This document shows positions 1 to 12,481 of a DNA stretch of 64,000 bases, piece after piece (the stretch's first letter is position 1; each line of letters starts with the position of its first letter). The DNA is from Saccharina japonica (Eukaryota > Sar > Phaeophyceae > Laminariales > Laminariaceae), in NCBI GenBank assembly GCA_008828725.1, contig MEHQ01000251.1, positions 1-64,000 of the forward strand, written 5' to 3'. The notes beneath the pieces are model-generated. The model was not told where the DNA came from. It did not search any database and saw only the letters and a list, made by a program, of their open reading frames with translations. The translations under genes were made by a program, and so were the position numbers.

Positions 1-24
1 GTGTGTTCGAGTACAGATCGCCAG

Positions 25-512
25 GATCACACCCAGCAACCAAGCACCAAGCACCAAGCACCCAGCAACCCACGACCCATACGCCGAGTATATACGTATG
101 TGTTCTGATTCCCCCATCACCATAGCAACCAAGCACCAAGCACCAAGCACCCAGCAACTCACGACCCATACGCCGAGTATACACGTACTCGTATGTGTTC
201 TGATTCCCCCATCACCGTCATGTTTTCTCAGACGAGCCGATACAGCCTGCCGTCGGGGATGGATACGTTGGGGACAGGAGGAAAGCACTTCTCAAGAAGA
301 CTAACGACCGTCGTTGCGCCTGATGTTGCTCGTGTCCCAAAGACCCCTCCCGTCCAACAACCCAACACTGCGCATCCATGACCCACAGCACCCAGGAACG
401 AAGCACCAAGCACCAAGCACCCAGCAACTCACGACCCATACGCCGAGTATACACGTACTCGTATGTGTTCTGATTCCCCCATCACCGTCATGTTTTCTCA
501 GACGAGCCGATA
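25..512. repeat. Imperfect tandem repeat, about 110-bp unit, three copies
   Basis: Three related blocks (about 25-120, 128-242 and 402-512) share the order: AAGCACC runs, CCCAGCAACTCACGACC, ATACGCCGAGTATA, then ATGTGTTCTGATTCCCCC. The second and third blocks continue into a shared CATCACCGTCATG and CAGACGAGCCGATA segment. The last two are separated by about 160 bp of unrelated sequence. No coding signature is visible; short open frames here only read through the repeats. Confidence 0.8.
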
Positions 513-1884
513 TCTTCATATCGTCTATAAAGATTTGATTTGTATAGTTGTGCCGAAATTTATTTCTTGGGAGGCAAACGATCCCGACTACTCGCAAGTT
601 CTGGGTATTCCGTCCCGTGATCTATTCGGGCTGTTGGGCGGTGACGTGGATACGTACTGCTGTAGTCGTTTTTGGGGCTGTCACAGATGGTCAAAAGGGG
701 GTATGGTTTCGGTCAAACGGGGTGAAAAAAGTGGTCAATCGGGGGGAGTAGATAAATTTAGTAGGTACGTGGGGTTATCCCCCCCCAAGATGTGGTCAAA
801 GGGGGGACTTCGTTTGCTCCCTCGTGCGCCGCCGTCCCGTTAGGCCCAAGGACGTGCCTGAAAAAAAAATAAAAGTTGTGTGCGTGCTTGGCATGGGCTT
901 CGGGCATCTCGCCAGGGCTTCGGAATGGCGTTTGAGGCCTGTATGGGCCCGCGGGAGCGCGTTCCGCGGGCGCATTTTGACCCTACCCCCAAATGGCCGT
1001 AAAACCAGGGGGTATACCCCCAAATGACCATTGCCCTTCTTTAAATAAAGCCACGCTGCGGCAGCTTTCAGAACTGTTTTTTGTCCGTTTGTGTCCGTTC
1101 GCGACCAGGGGGGTACACCCCCACGGGCACGTACCCAACCCATTAGGAAGAGCATCTATTGATGCTTCGAAGGGCTGCGCCCTTCTCAGCATCAAATATC
1201 TCCTCATTATTTTTTTTTTTCACGTATACCTACGTACGTATTTGACCTGCCGAGTACACAAACATGATGCCCGACGTTTCCGGCCGCTGCTGCTGCTGCT
1301 TTCCTTTTTAATTGTGTTTCATTTTTTTACGATAACTTGATCTTGGAACCATTGTACCATTTTTCGTTTTTTCATGTATACCTACATACCTACCGATCCA
1401 CTCCTGTACAAGGTTTTGCGCTGACACGTATTTGACCTGCCCAGTACACAGCAGTAGTATAATAGTACACATACATGATGCCCTGCCAGTTTTCGTCGTT
1501 TCCATAGAATATGCACCAACACACACAGCCCAGCGATCCACTTAATGCCCACTGTACAAGGTTGTTGCGCTGACACGCATCGCTTAACAAGAAATGTTGG
1601 TGGGTGGTGTTGGTGATGGTGGGACTACCAGCCCAGGGACCAACCGACCCACCCAGTAACTCTCTCACCCACCACGCACACCCATCAACTACTTGCCGGT
1701 CACTAAAAAAAGAGTTTCTGTGCTGACACAAATCGCTTAAAAAACAACGATCCAATCAATCACGATTATTGTAGGAACACAGCAAAAAGAGAAGAACTGC
1801 CAACGCAGTAGCTTACTGCAGTTAGGAGTTTGACCACCTGAAGGCGTCTGTCGCGCTCCTCATTCCACCCGTTCTTGTAAATAA
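513..1884. other. No recognisable gene; degenerate short repeats
   Basis: About 1.4 kb with no protein family I recognise. The words CGCTGACAC and TATTTGACCTGCC recur (around 1240, 1425, 1572 and 1720), next to short GATCCA and TGTACAAGG words, suggesting an eroded tandem array. A gapped G/C-rich stretch lies at 900-1130. Confidence 0.5.
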
Positions 1885-2436
1885 GAACTTGTAAGTCTGT
1901 ATGGGTGGAATACCTCAATTCATCGATAGCCAACTTTCGAGTTATATAAGAAATCTGCGGGTCCACACTAACTCAACTAGTTAATTGATTAATTTCATCC
2001 CCACCCGCCTTATAGAAACCAAAGAGCGACAGTTCGGTGCATATTTGACCCTTTGCGTTGTTTTCGGCGACGTCTTTGTTTGTTTTTCTCCGAGTGTTAC
2101 CTTCAAAAATAAGCTACACGGAGAGCTAGAACACGCGCAAACACCTGTCAGGCATGGACCCCATGGCACTCGGAGCGGTGAGATAGTTACATAGGGAAGG
2201 AATGATTAGGTTCCACATCGTACCAGGAAGATGTGGAATCATACGACTTGAGAGCTACATATTATTATGTATGTATATGTTACGATGCAGTCACAGACTG
2301 ATTTGCAGCACCAGCAGGTTCTCGCATTTGGTACTACGTACAGCTAGCTGTTGTACAGATCATATCTATCTAATATCCATCAGTATGTGCACTGATACGG
2401 AGTAAATGATATATGCCCCCATGATGGATTTCTTAC

Positions 2437-3217
2437 CAAGGGGAATAACCTAAAACGGGTACACCCGCGCCGGTTTGAGTCAAAAACGGGTACAGCATGG
2501 AATCGAGTCAAAACAACACATCCCACGCCAAAATCACGTCTTGCCCGTCTCTGAGGGGTAGTGATAACCAGGCACACTTGTCGGCGCCTAACTATATGCT
2601 TAGACGTGTCCGGATGATGTTTGAAGGGTTCAGGTCCGGGTGGGGTCGGAAGCAGGGTCAGGGGTGTTTCGACGCACAGGGTTCTGGCGGCAAGCATGTG
2701 TGTTTCACTTGGTCTCAGGGTGTACCAGAAATACACCACATACGTACAGCAGCAATCGTTATTACAGTACAAATACATCGGTCGTATATATCATACGTAT
2801 GTTGATACTGCTGTACCACAGTATGTTAGGTGAATGGTCGTTTATAAGACTCTGAAAACGTACGTACTACGTACCAAGGTGGGTAAAATGGTTGAATAGA
2901 GTCCAAGTGGATTGTGAAAAAGAACAAGCTTGAAAGGAAATGAATAAACGAAAGAGCGGCCGCAGACGCAGTGGAGAGCGAGGTACACTGTAGGCAAGTG
3001 GTTGACCAAAACAAATAACCAAAAACGGTTGAAAGCCAAGCATAATATACATTTACAGTTGAACCCGGCACATTTTCTCTAAAAAATGGGTACAATTTCA
3101 ATTTGTTTTTGGCCAATCGCGTGGCTCGCTGTGGGCGTGCTTTTTACTTGATCCCAGCATGTACCCGCTCTTGAGTGAAAACCGACCGGGTATACCCGTT
3201 TTTGGTTATGGCCCTTG
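2437..3217. mobile_element. MULE-like TIR element in arm L (non-autonomous)
   Basis: The ends form inverted repeats of about 65 bp. The left end starts CAAGGGGAATAACC and the right end, reverse-complemented, starts CAAGGGCCATAACC. Both continue through AAAACGGGTA-ACCCG and a second CGGGTAC word. There is no transposase-like reading frame. If the element proper starts at GGG, the flanks match a 9-bp target duplication imperfectly (TTGATACAA versus TTGGTAAGA read on the minus strand). That length is typical of Mutator-like elements. Copies lie at 13292-14066 and 54299-58253. Confidence 0.6.
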
Positions 3218-3547
3218 TATCAAAGTGAAGACCCTGAACAAATATGTTCGATAGTAATACCATTATTTAATAGTATGTGCAAAACACCAATTAGAGCCGA
3301 TTTGACCGTTTACACCCAGTCGCCTTTCAGGAAATAACGAGCGCAAAGCGTTAATGCGGAGGGAGGTAGAATGGACTTTAGAATCTGAGAAGAAAAAAAG
3401 ATGAACAAACATGGTTGGGGTTACTATAGCTCATAGTATAGAAGATCGTAATAAGCCATCGTCAAAAACCAATGGGTTTACGAGTATATATAGAAGATCC
3501 AAGAAGCCATCCAAAATCAAGTAATATCACTAATCAGTTATACATTC

Positions 3548-4027
3548 GTGACATATTCTCGTATAGTCCGTAAACGGCGTCTGTTCTTTGTGGGAGCCGT
3601 GGCATGGCAACCCAAGGGGCGACTACCCAGTCGGATTATGTTCGGGACCATGACGGGTGGGGAGGGACGCAGACCGGGCGGACAACCAAAGTCCTGGCAG
3701 AAATGCCTTGCTGAAGACCTCAAGGTGTTTCAAGCCTCCAAGGGGTCCACGGCACAGGTCCCGTTGGTGTTTGGAGTAGAGACCGCAGTATGGACCATTG
3801 CAGCAACTAAAGTGGGCAAGTGGCACAGGGGGGTCCTCGAAGCGGCTGAACAGTTCATGGTCCGGTGGCACAAGGTAGAGGCGGAACTGAGTAGACAGCG
3901 CCACGCATCCGTTGCGGGGGGTGCAAAAGGGAATGGGAAGGGGGGGGGCAACAGTCGTACGGAAACCGCGGCTGATGAGAGCAGGAGGGAAACAGCCGAC
4001 AGGGTAGCAAGGTACCAGGCTGACTAG
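3548..4027 (+). pseudogene. LINE reverse-transcriptase C-terminal fragment (arm L)
   Basis: This 159-codon frame carries the typical tail of non-LTR retrotransposon polymerases. An R-rich RLFFVG stretch is followed by KGRLPSRIMFG, then GRRPGGQPKSWQKCLAEDL. Catalytic RT motifs are absent, so this is only the extreme 3' part of an ORF2-like gene. The first codons (MTYSR) belong to the flanking sequence, because homology to the third copy ends a few bases inside the frame. The LINE is therefore 5'-truncated at about 3564. A diverged repeat of its end lies at 4428-4570. The mirror copy is at 12482-12961. Confidence 0.65.
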
Positions 4028-4427
4028 TAAGTCCCACCTAGACTACCCGTGCCGCGCACCTCTGTGGCCGCTTCGAACGCGGCACTGTTTCTGGTGGTCT
4101 TTCTTTCCCTTTGTTTGTTTGTTTGTTTGATTTTTTTTCTTATTTTTCTTTTTTTCATTTTTCTTTTTGCTTGTTGTATTGCCTGTTGTTGCTTCTCAAG
4201 GGGGGCACAACAGCGATGCTACAACCCCTCGCATCATTTGCTTCGTTTACTTTGTTTCACTTATTTATGTTACCGTGATCGCTTTTGCCTTTGTTTCTCC
4301 GCCTTCCGTATTTGTCCTAGGACTTTCTTTGGTGGCTTAGCTACGTACGTATTCATTTTGTTTTTGTCATTCCCCGTTCTCTTTCCGGGACTCTCGTGTG
4401 TTACACGAGAACGAAACGGAATTGGGT

Positions 4428-4570
4428 TGGAAGTGCCACGTACCCGTTGTATGGGTGGCGCCCAAGGGAAGGGAGACGGAGGGTGGGGGGGGTCATAGGG
4501 AAACCAGGACGGACGAAAGCAGGAAAGAGACGGCAAACAGAGTAGGTGCCAGACCGACTAGCTGGTAGGG
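4428..4570 (+). repeat. Diverged second copy of the LINE 3' end
   Basis: The sequence repeats the order seen at 3895-4035. A CCACG-ACCCGTTG segment is followed by an AAGGGAA-GGG purine run, then GGAAACC, AGCAGGA, GACGGCAAACAG, and CAGACCGACTAG before the nested palindrome. Identity is moderate. A pyrimidine-rich tract (4095-4200) separates the two copies. Confidence 0.45.
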
Positions 4571-6558
4571 GAGGTGATATACGAACCCTCGAGGGTTCGT
4601 TAATAGCACGAACCCTCGGCCGGGGGTACGTCTATATATACCACGAACCCCCCTCCAGTACGTATTAATAGTAATAGTACTACTGCTGCTGTATTGGGCC
4701 GCGTATTGCACAGTATTTGGTAACAACGTACCTGGTATGAAATAGTAAGCTGAACAATACACAACAAGGTTGCACAGATGCTCCGAGTATACTCGATACT
4801 CCGAGTATACTCGGAGTATCGAGTATTTTTCGTACTCCGAGTACTGAGAGTATTGGAGTACTGGTGGCCTAAATTATCGGAGTACTTGGAGTATGAGCAG
4901 TACTGAAGGCCTAAATACTCCGAGTACTGGGAGTATAAGCAATACGTATACTCGAGTGCAAGCAGTACTTGGAGTCAAAACATCTAGATTACTCGGAGTA
5001 CTCCGAGTATCGAAAGTACCACTCTGTCCCGAAATATAAGCACAATTTTTCGTGAATATTAATGCATAAAAGGTTCTTATATTTCGGGACAGAGTGGTAT
5101 TGGACACCGAAATACTGTGAGTACACAAAATACTCGAAGTACTTTTTTCTTGAAACTACTCTAATTATACTCCGAGGTAATGGGAGCATCTATCTGTGAA
5201 TTTTTAAATGCTATAAACGCCAGTCACATGCTCCTAGAACCTAGAACCTGGGAGGAATGACGGCCAAGTCTTTTAAATGATGCAAAGATGCTCCTAATGT
5301 ACTTCACACTCCGAGTATAATCCGAGTATCGAGTACATTTCGTACTCCGAGTACTTAAGAGTATTAGGGTACTGGCGGCCTGAATACTCGGAGTACTTGG
5401 AGTATGAGCAGTACTGAAGCCCCAAATACTTGGAGCACAAGAGTACCGGCAGTATCGGACCCCGAAATACTCCGAGTACAGGTAGTATCGAGAGTGTTCA
5501 TACCCTAAATACAGCAGGGTATGAGCAGTATCCCGGAGTATGGAACCCCGAAATACTCCGAGTGCACGAAGTACCTCAAGTATTTTATCTCCAATACTCC
5601 TTACTTTACTCGGAGTATTTCGGGTACGAACACTCTCGATACTGCCTGTTCTCGGAGTATTTCGGGGTCCGATACTACTGCCGGTACTCTTGTACTCCGA
5701 GTATTTGGAGCTTCAGTACTGCTCATACCCCAAGTACTCCGAGTATTCAGGCCGCCAGTACCCTAATACTCTTAAGTACTCGGAGTACGAAATGTACTCG
5801 ATACTCGGAGTATACTCGGAGTGTGAAGTACATTATGAGCATCTTTGCATCATTTAAAAGACTTGGCCGTCATTCCTCCCAGGTTCTAGGTTCTAGCAGC
5901 ATGTGACTGGCGTTTATAGCATTTAAAAATTCACAGATAGATGTTCCCATTACCTCGGAGTATAATTAGAGTATTTTCGAGAAAAAAGTACTTCGGGTAC
6001 TTTGTGTACTCGCAGTATTTCAGTGTCCAATACAACTCTGTCCCGAAATATAGGCACCTTTTATATATTAATATTCACGAAAAATTGTGCTTATATTTCG
6101 GGACAGATTGGTACTTTCGATACTCGGAGTACTCCGTGTAATCCAGATGTTTTGACTCCAAGTACTGCTTGTACTCGAGTATACGCACTGCTTATACTCC
6201 CAGTACTCGGAGTATTTAGGCCTTCAGTACTGCTCATACTCCAAGTACTCCGATAATTTAGGCCACCAGTACTCCAATACTCTCAGTACTCGGAGTACGA
6301 AAAATCCTCGATACTCCGAGTATACTCGGAGTATCGAGTATACTCGGAGCATCTGTCCAACCTTGTTGTGTATTGTTCAGCTTACTATTTCATACCAGGT
6401 ACGTTGTTACCAAATACTGTGCAATACGCGGCCCAATACAGCAGCAGTACTATTAGAATTAATACGTACTGGAGGGGGGTTCTTGGTATATATAGACGTA
6501 CCCCCGGCCGAGGGTTCGTGCTATTAACGAACCCTCGAGGGTTCGTATATCACCTCCC
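4570..6558. repeat. Nested palindrome inside arm L
   Basis: The segments 4570-5514 and 5623-6558 are reverse complements with few differences, around a spacer of about 108 bp. The outer ends read GGGAGGTGATATACGAACC and its complement. Most of each half is made of short self-complementary words such as TACTCCGAGTA and GTACTCGGAGTAC at irregular spacing. It sits wholly inside arm L, so the locus is a palindrome within a palindrome. The equivalent on the right arm is 9983-11944. Confidence 0.85.
5018..5098. repeat. Third-level hairpin, 23-bp stem
   Basis: The bases at 5018-5040 are the exact reverse complement of those at 5076-5098, with a 35-base AT-rich loop. The stem includes CTGTCCCGAAATATAAG. 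Related hairpins occur in the other palindrome halves (about 6030-6115, 10435-10515, 11445-11525) with a few mismatches. Confidence 0.85.
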
Positions 6559-6914
6559 AGCTGGTAGAACCTGCCTGTACTACAGGCACAAACCTGCCTC
6601 AGCTGGCCTTTGGTGTGCAGCGGCTGGCTGTCCTATCCTGTCGTTCTCAGTCTTGCTCTGTTGGCGCTGTTTCGGTCCATTTCATTTGGTTTTTATTCAT
6701 TTGGTTTTTATTGGGGGTCGCATCTCCTCTGGGAGAAGCACGACACTTTCTTTCTTTTTTGTCATGCTTTTTATTTGGTTGCTTGATTGTTGATTTGCTT
6801 GAGTATATTTACTTTTTATTAGTTTTTCTTTTCGCTTTTTTCTTTTTTCTCTTTTTTTCTCTTGCATGCACCTGGATTGCTAGCAGGGTAGGTCTTGCCT
6901 GTCGTATATGGCGT

Positions 6915-7080
6915 TGCATTGTCTGCTCTGCTTACTGCACTGAGTGTAGTATCTCTGTGTCGTAGTTTTGTGACCACAGAACTGGTACCTTTTTAGGATG
7001 AAGAATCGGCACGGACACTGGGTGTGCTGGATGTCGACGGGTAGAAAGGAAGGTTTAATGTGAAGAACACACACACATAG
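6915..7080 (+). repeat. Dispersed repeat DR-A, copy 1
   Basis: This 165-bp segment includes ACTGCACTGAGTGTAGTATC and GTCGACGGGTAGAAAGGAAGG-like words and ends in GAACACACACACATA. It recurs at 35212-35376 (same orientation), at about 9482-9655 (arm mirror) and, shorter, at 59068-59180 (inverted). The copies at 35 kb and 59 kb lie outside the palindrome units, so this is an independent dispersed repeat. Confidence 0.7.
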
Positions 7081-8133
7081 TCCGTCCGGCTCCAAATATC
7101 CGAAATTCCCCCATCACCAAGGAACATTTATCTCGGCTATGGGTAGGTTGTTGAAAAAACAGAGATACCCTTAAAACGGCCCTCTCGAGACGGAGATAAT
7201 AACACGTCGATTTTTTTATTTTATTATTATTTAGCCTGATGTTTGCAAAAAACGTGAATTTCTGGTCCAAGCTTAGGTAGATTGTAATGTTGCCACACAA
7301 TATTTAGACTGCGTATTTAGCTAGCTCGTCACATTTCGATTTGCGCCTGGGCTGTTTTCTGTTTGAAAAAAATCGATAAACTGACGGAGATATCGGCAAT
7401 AAAGCGGATTTTGAAGGTCGTTTTGTTCAAGTTTACATTAAATAATGGTGTGTGGGATTTTATTTAGAGGGCGGCAAACAACGAATTGAAGCCATATGCG
7501 CAGGGTTTTTTTTCTTCTTTCCTGGAAGGCGAAAGTTCGTTAGATATTGAGGATTTATCCCAAAAGGACTGATTTTGGCCAATTTTTGGCCGGTCTTGGT
7601 GTTTTTTTTTCTTGATGCTGTGTTGCCTAATTACTTGTTATTAGTGTGAAATTTTGTTTTCGTTCAAAATTTCAGCATCGATTCGTCTTGTCTTTGCGAT
7701 CACGAATTTACAGTTTTCAATGTTCAACTTTATTTGTTAAGCTCGGTATAGCATAAAACGTGAATGGAAGTATTGTCCCGGATGGACAATAGGAGCCGAT
7801 AAGTAAAATCGCCCTGTTACGAGGTACCCGCATCGTTGCTCGGTCAAATGAGACTAGGCTAATATTAAGATTTCAACCCGTTCTTTTCTGTCACAAGCAG
7901 CACGTTGTTGTAAAGTGTAGGGGGCGCCTATGCCCACGTACTCTTTATACCAGGTGAAAGTATGTACCAAATAGAAAAGTTGTATATATCATAGGAAAAG
8001 TAGCACCTCACCCCGTACAGGCCGTATGCACATACAGTAATAATAGTAACATTGACTATATACATAACACCCTATAGGGAAAATACCAAGTTTCAGTCTT
8101 GCTTTTATCTGTCTTGCACTGCAGTAAAACGCG
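7081..8133. other. Inner part of arm L, no gene
   Basis: AT-rich sequence leading to the palindrome centre. I see no conserved protein. It contains TATTGTCCCGGATGGACAAT (7771-7790), a small hairpin at the edge of the 4.2-kb block. Confidence 0.5.
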
Positions 8134-8437
8134 GGGGGGGGACATAGGGTACTTGTATTATTAATTCGTAGCAGTATAAATGTTACCAGGTATGGTACAA
8201 GGTACAAAATTGAGCCATCAATTGTATCAGATACGTTGCACCCTTCAGGAATAAGATTATCAAAACGTTTCTTTGTAATATATGGAAACAACGTAATGAG
8301 CGCCCATATGTTGAAGGTGTCTCTATTAGGAGTAGGAACGGTGCCCTGTCTCGAAAGGGATGAAAGGTCAATGGTCAAATGACTAAGGCAAGCAACAAAT
8401 GAGTACGCCCCTCCCCCCCCCCCTGTGTTTCCCGCAG
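8134..8437. other. Central spacer of the large palindrome
   Basis: About 300 bp without an inverted partner in the window; it includes G-run and C-run tracts at its edges. The part from 8251 onward is collinear with the third copy starting at 53449. This supports the spacer and right arm as one contiguous genomic sequence and not a joining error. Confidence 0.7.
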
Positions 8438-9982
8438 TGCAAGACAGAAAAAAGCAAGACTGAAACTTGGTATTTTCCCTATAGGGTGTTATGTATATAG
8501 TCAATGTTACTATTATTACTGTATGTGCATACGGCCTGTACGGGGTGAGGTGCTACTTTTCCTATGATATATACAACTTTTCTATTTGGTACATACTTTC
8601 ACCTGGTATAAAGAGTACGTGGGCATAGGCGCCCCCTACACTTTACAACAACGTGCTGCTTGTGACAGAAAAGAACGGGTTGAAATCTTAATATTAGCCT
8701 AGTCTCATTTGACCGAGCAACGATGCGGGTACCTCGTAACAGGGCGATTTTACTTATCGGCTCCTATTGTCCATCCGGGACAATACTTCCATTCACGTTT
8801 TATGCTATACCGAGCTTAACAAATAAAGTTGAACATTGAAAACTGTAAATTCGTGATCGCAAAGACAAGACGAATCGATGCTGAAATTTTGAACGAAAAC
8901 AAAATTTCACACTAATAACAAGTAATTATGCAACACAGCATCAAGAAAAAAAAACACCAAGACCGGCCAAAAATTGGCCAAAATCAGTCCTTTTGGGATA
9001 AATCCTCAATATCTAACGAACTTTCGCCTTCCAGGAAAGAAGAAAAAAAACCCTGCGCATATGGCTTCAATTCGTTGTTTGCCGCCCTCTAAATAAAATC
9101 CCACACACCATTATTTAATGTAAACTTGAACAAAACGACCTTCAAAATCCGCTTTATTGCCGATATCTCCGTCAGTTTATCGATTTTTTTCAAACAGAAA
9201 ACAGCCCAGGCGCAAATCGAAATGTGACGAGCTAGCTAAATACGCAGTCTAAATATTGTGTGGCAACATTTCAATCCACCTAAGCGTGGACCAGAAATTC
9301 ACGTTTTTTGCAAACATCAGGCTAAATAATAATAAAATAAAAAAATCGACGTGTTATTATCTCCGTCTCGAGAGGGCCGTTTTAAGGGTATCTCTGTTTT
9401 TTCAACAACCTACCCATAGCCGAGATAAATGTTCCTTGGTGATGGGGGAATTTCGGATATTTGGAGCCGGACGGACTATGTGTGTGTGTTCTTCACATTA
9501 AACCTTCCTTTCTACCCGTCGACATCCAGCACACCCAGTGTCCGTGCCGATTCTTCATCCTAAAAAGGTACCAGTTCTGTGGTCACAAAACTACGACACA
9601 GATATACTACACTCAGTGCAGTAAGCAGAGCAGACAATGCAACGCCATATACGACAGGCAAGACCTACCCTGCTAGCAATCCAGGTGCATGCAAGAGAAA
9701 AAAAGAGAAAAAAGAAAAAAGCGAAAAGAAAAAATAATAAAAAGTAAATATACTCAAGCAAATCAACAATCAAGCAACCAAATAAAAAGCATGACAAAAA
9801 AGAAAGAAAGTGTCGTGCTTCTCCCAGAGGAGATGCGACCCCCAATAAAAACCAAATGAAATGGACCGAAACAGCGCCAACAGAGCAAGACTGAGAACGA
9901 CAGGATAGGACAGCCAGCCGCTGCACACCAAAGGCCAGCTGAGGCAGGTTTGTGCCTGTAGTACAGGCAGGTTCTACCAGCT

Positions 9983-11944
9983 GGGAGGTGATATACGAAC
10001 CCTCGAGGGTTCGTTAATAGCACGAACCCTCGGCCGGGGGTACGTCTATATATACCAAGAACCCCCCTCCAGTACGTATTAATTCTAATAGTACTGCTGC
10101 TGTATTGGGCCGCGTATTGCACAGTATTTGGTAACAACGTACCTGGTATGAAATAGTAAGCTGAACAATACACAACAACAAGGTTGGTTGCACAGATGCT
10201 CCGAGTATACTCGATACTCCGAGTATACTCGGAGTATCGAGTATTTTTCGTACTCCGAGTACTGAGAGTATTGGAGTACTGGTGGCCTAAATTATCGGAG
10301 TACTTGGAGTATGAGCAGTACTGAAGGCCTAAATACTCCGAGTACTGGGAGTATAAGCAGTACGTATACTCGAGTACAAGCAGTACTTGGAGTCAAAACA
10401 TCTGGATTACACGGAGTACTCCGAGTATCGAAAGTACCAATCTGTCCCGAAATATAAGCACAATTTTTCGTGAATATTAATATATAAAAGGTGCCTATAT
10501 TTCGGGACAGAGTTGTATTGGACACTGAAATACTGCGAGTACACAAAGTACCCGAAGTACTTTTTTCTCGAAAATACTCTAATTATACTCCGAGGTAATG
10601 GGANCATCTATCTGTGAATTTTTAAATGCTATAAACGCCAGTCACATGCTGCTAGAACCTAGAACCTGGGAGGAATGACGGCCAAGTCTTTTAAATGATG
10701 CAAAGATGCTCATAATGTACTTCACACTCCGAGTATACTCCGAGTATCGAGTACATTTCGTACTCCGAGTACTTAAGAGTATTAGGGTACTGGCGGCCTG
10801 AATACTCGGAGTACTTGGGGTATGAGCAGTACTGAAGCTCCAAATACTCGGAGTACAAGAGTACCGGCAGTATCGGACCCCGAAATACTCCGAGAACAGG
10901 CAGTATCGAGAGTGTTCGTACCCGAAATACTCCGAGTAAAGAAAGGAGTGTTGGAGATAAAATACTTCAGGTACTTCGTGCACTCGGAGTATTTCGGGGT
11001 TCCATACTCCGGGATACTGCTCATACCCTGCTGTATTTAGGGTATGAACACTCTCGATACTGCCTGTACTCGGAGTATTTCGGGGTCCAATACTGCCGGT
11101 ACTCTTGTCCTCCAAGTATTTGGGGCTTCAGTACTGCTCATACTCCAAGTACTCCGAGTATTCAGGCCGCCAGTACCCTAATACTCTTAAGTACTTGGAG
11201 TACGAAATGTACTCGATACTCGGAGTATACTCGGAGTGTGAAGTACATTAGGAGCATCTTTGCATCATTTAAAAGACTTGGCCGTCATTCCTCCCAGGTT
11301 CTAGGTTCTAGGAGCATGTGACTGGCGTTCATAGCATTTAAAAATTCACAGATAGATGCTCCCATTACCTCGGAGTATAATTAGAGTATTTTCGAGAAAA
11401 AAGTACTTCGAGTACTTTGTGTACTCGCAGTATTTCGGTGTCCAATACCACTCTGTCCCGAAATATAAGCACCTTTTATACATTAATATTCACAAAAAAT
11501 GGTGCTTATATTTCGGAACAGAGTGGTACTTTCGATACTCGGAGTACTCCGAGTAATCTAGATGTTTTGACCCCAAGTACTGCTTGTACTCGGGTATACG
11601 TACTGCTTATACTCCCAGTACTGAGTACTCGGAGTATTTAGGCCTTCAGTACTGCTCATACTCCAACTACTCCGATAATTTAGGCCACCAGTACTCCAAT
11701 ACTCTCAGTACTCGGAGTACGAAAACTCGGAGCATCTGTGCAACCTTGTTGTGTATTGTTCAGCTTACTATTTCATACCAGGTACGTTGTTACCAAATAC
11801 TGTGCAATACGCGGCCCAATACAGCAGCAGTAGTACTATTACTATTAATACGTACTGGAGGGGGGTTCGTGGTATATATAGACGTACCCCCGGCCGAGGG
11901 TTCGTGCTATTAACGAACCCTCGAGGGTTCGTATATCACCTCCC
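9983..11944. repeat. Nested palindrome inside arm R
   Basis: Mirror of 4570-6558, with its own centre near 10920-11040. The outer ends are GGGAGGTGATATAC and GTATATCACCTCCC. The same GTACTCGGAGTAC-type words and internal hairpins are present. A stretch of repeat near 11720 is shorter than in the left arm, and other small indels distinguish the two arms. Confidence 0.85.
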
Positions 11945-12481
11945 CTACCAGCTAGTCGGTCTGGCAACTACTCTGTTTGCCGTCTCTTTCCTGCTTTCGT
12001 CCGTCCTGGTTTCCCTATGACCCCCCCCACCCTCCGTCTCCCTTCCCTTGGGCGCCACCCATACAACGGGTACGTGGCACTTCCAACCCAATTCCGTTTC
12101 GTTCTCGTGTAACACACGAGAGTCCCGGAAAGAGAACGGGGAATGACAAAAACAAAATGAATACGTACGTAGCTAAGCCACCAAAGAAAGTCCTAGGAAA
12201 AATACGGAAGGCGGAGAAACAAAGGCAAAAGCGATCACGGTAACAAATAAGTGAAACAAAGTAAACGAAGCAAATGATGCGAGGGGTTGTAGCATCGCTG
12301 TCGTGCCCCCCTTGAGAAGCAACAACAGGCAATACAACAAGCAATAAAAGAAAATTGAAAAAAAGAAAAATAAGAAAAAAAATCAAACAAACAAACAAAG
12401 GGAAAGAAAGACCACCAGAAACAGTGCCGCGTTCGAAGCGGCTACAGAGGTGCGCGGCACGGGTAGTCTAGGTGGGACTTA

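Larger units (their letters stand above)
3564..7790. mobile_element. 4.2-kb block absent from the third copy
   Basis: The matching block on the right arm is 8767-12946. In the third copy (junction 53970/53971) the sequence passes directly from the CGGCTCCTA side to the CGAGAATATG side, so the whole block is missing there. It begins at the truncated LINE C-terminal frame, contains the nested 2-kb palindrome, and ends at TTGTCC...GGACAA. It may be an insertion shared by both arms or a deletion in copy 3. A clear target duplication longer than TA is not visible. Confidence 0.55.
1885..8133 (+). repeat. Left copy of the palindrome unit (arm L)
   Basis: From 2464 to about 8133 this reads as the near-exact reverse complement of 8438-14066. 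Its outer part (1885-2464) has no partner on the right arm but matches 58245-58815 in reverse complement, so the full unit is longer than the surviving palindrome. The arms are not identical. The right arm has about 21 extra bases near 14000, and the left arm has a 15-bp duplication near 6700 (CATTTGGTTTTTATT twice). Scattered substitutions also occur. This divergence argues for a real old inverted duplication. Confidence 0.85.

Noticed and set aside
5430-5906. 158-codon frame in the GTACTCGGAGTAC region and its mirrors
   Set aside because: Its Tyr-Ser-Glu-Tyr rich translation is only the word array read in frame; mirror halves give equally long frames on the other strand.
4570-6558. CRISPR-like array in the repeated-word region
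   Set aside because: Repeats are short, palindromic and irregularly spaced in a eukaryotic transposon context; there are no uniform spacers or cas genes.
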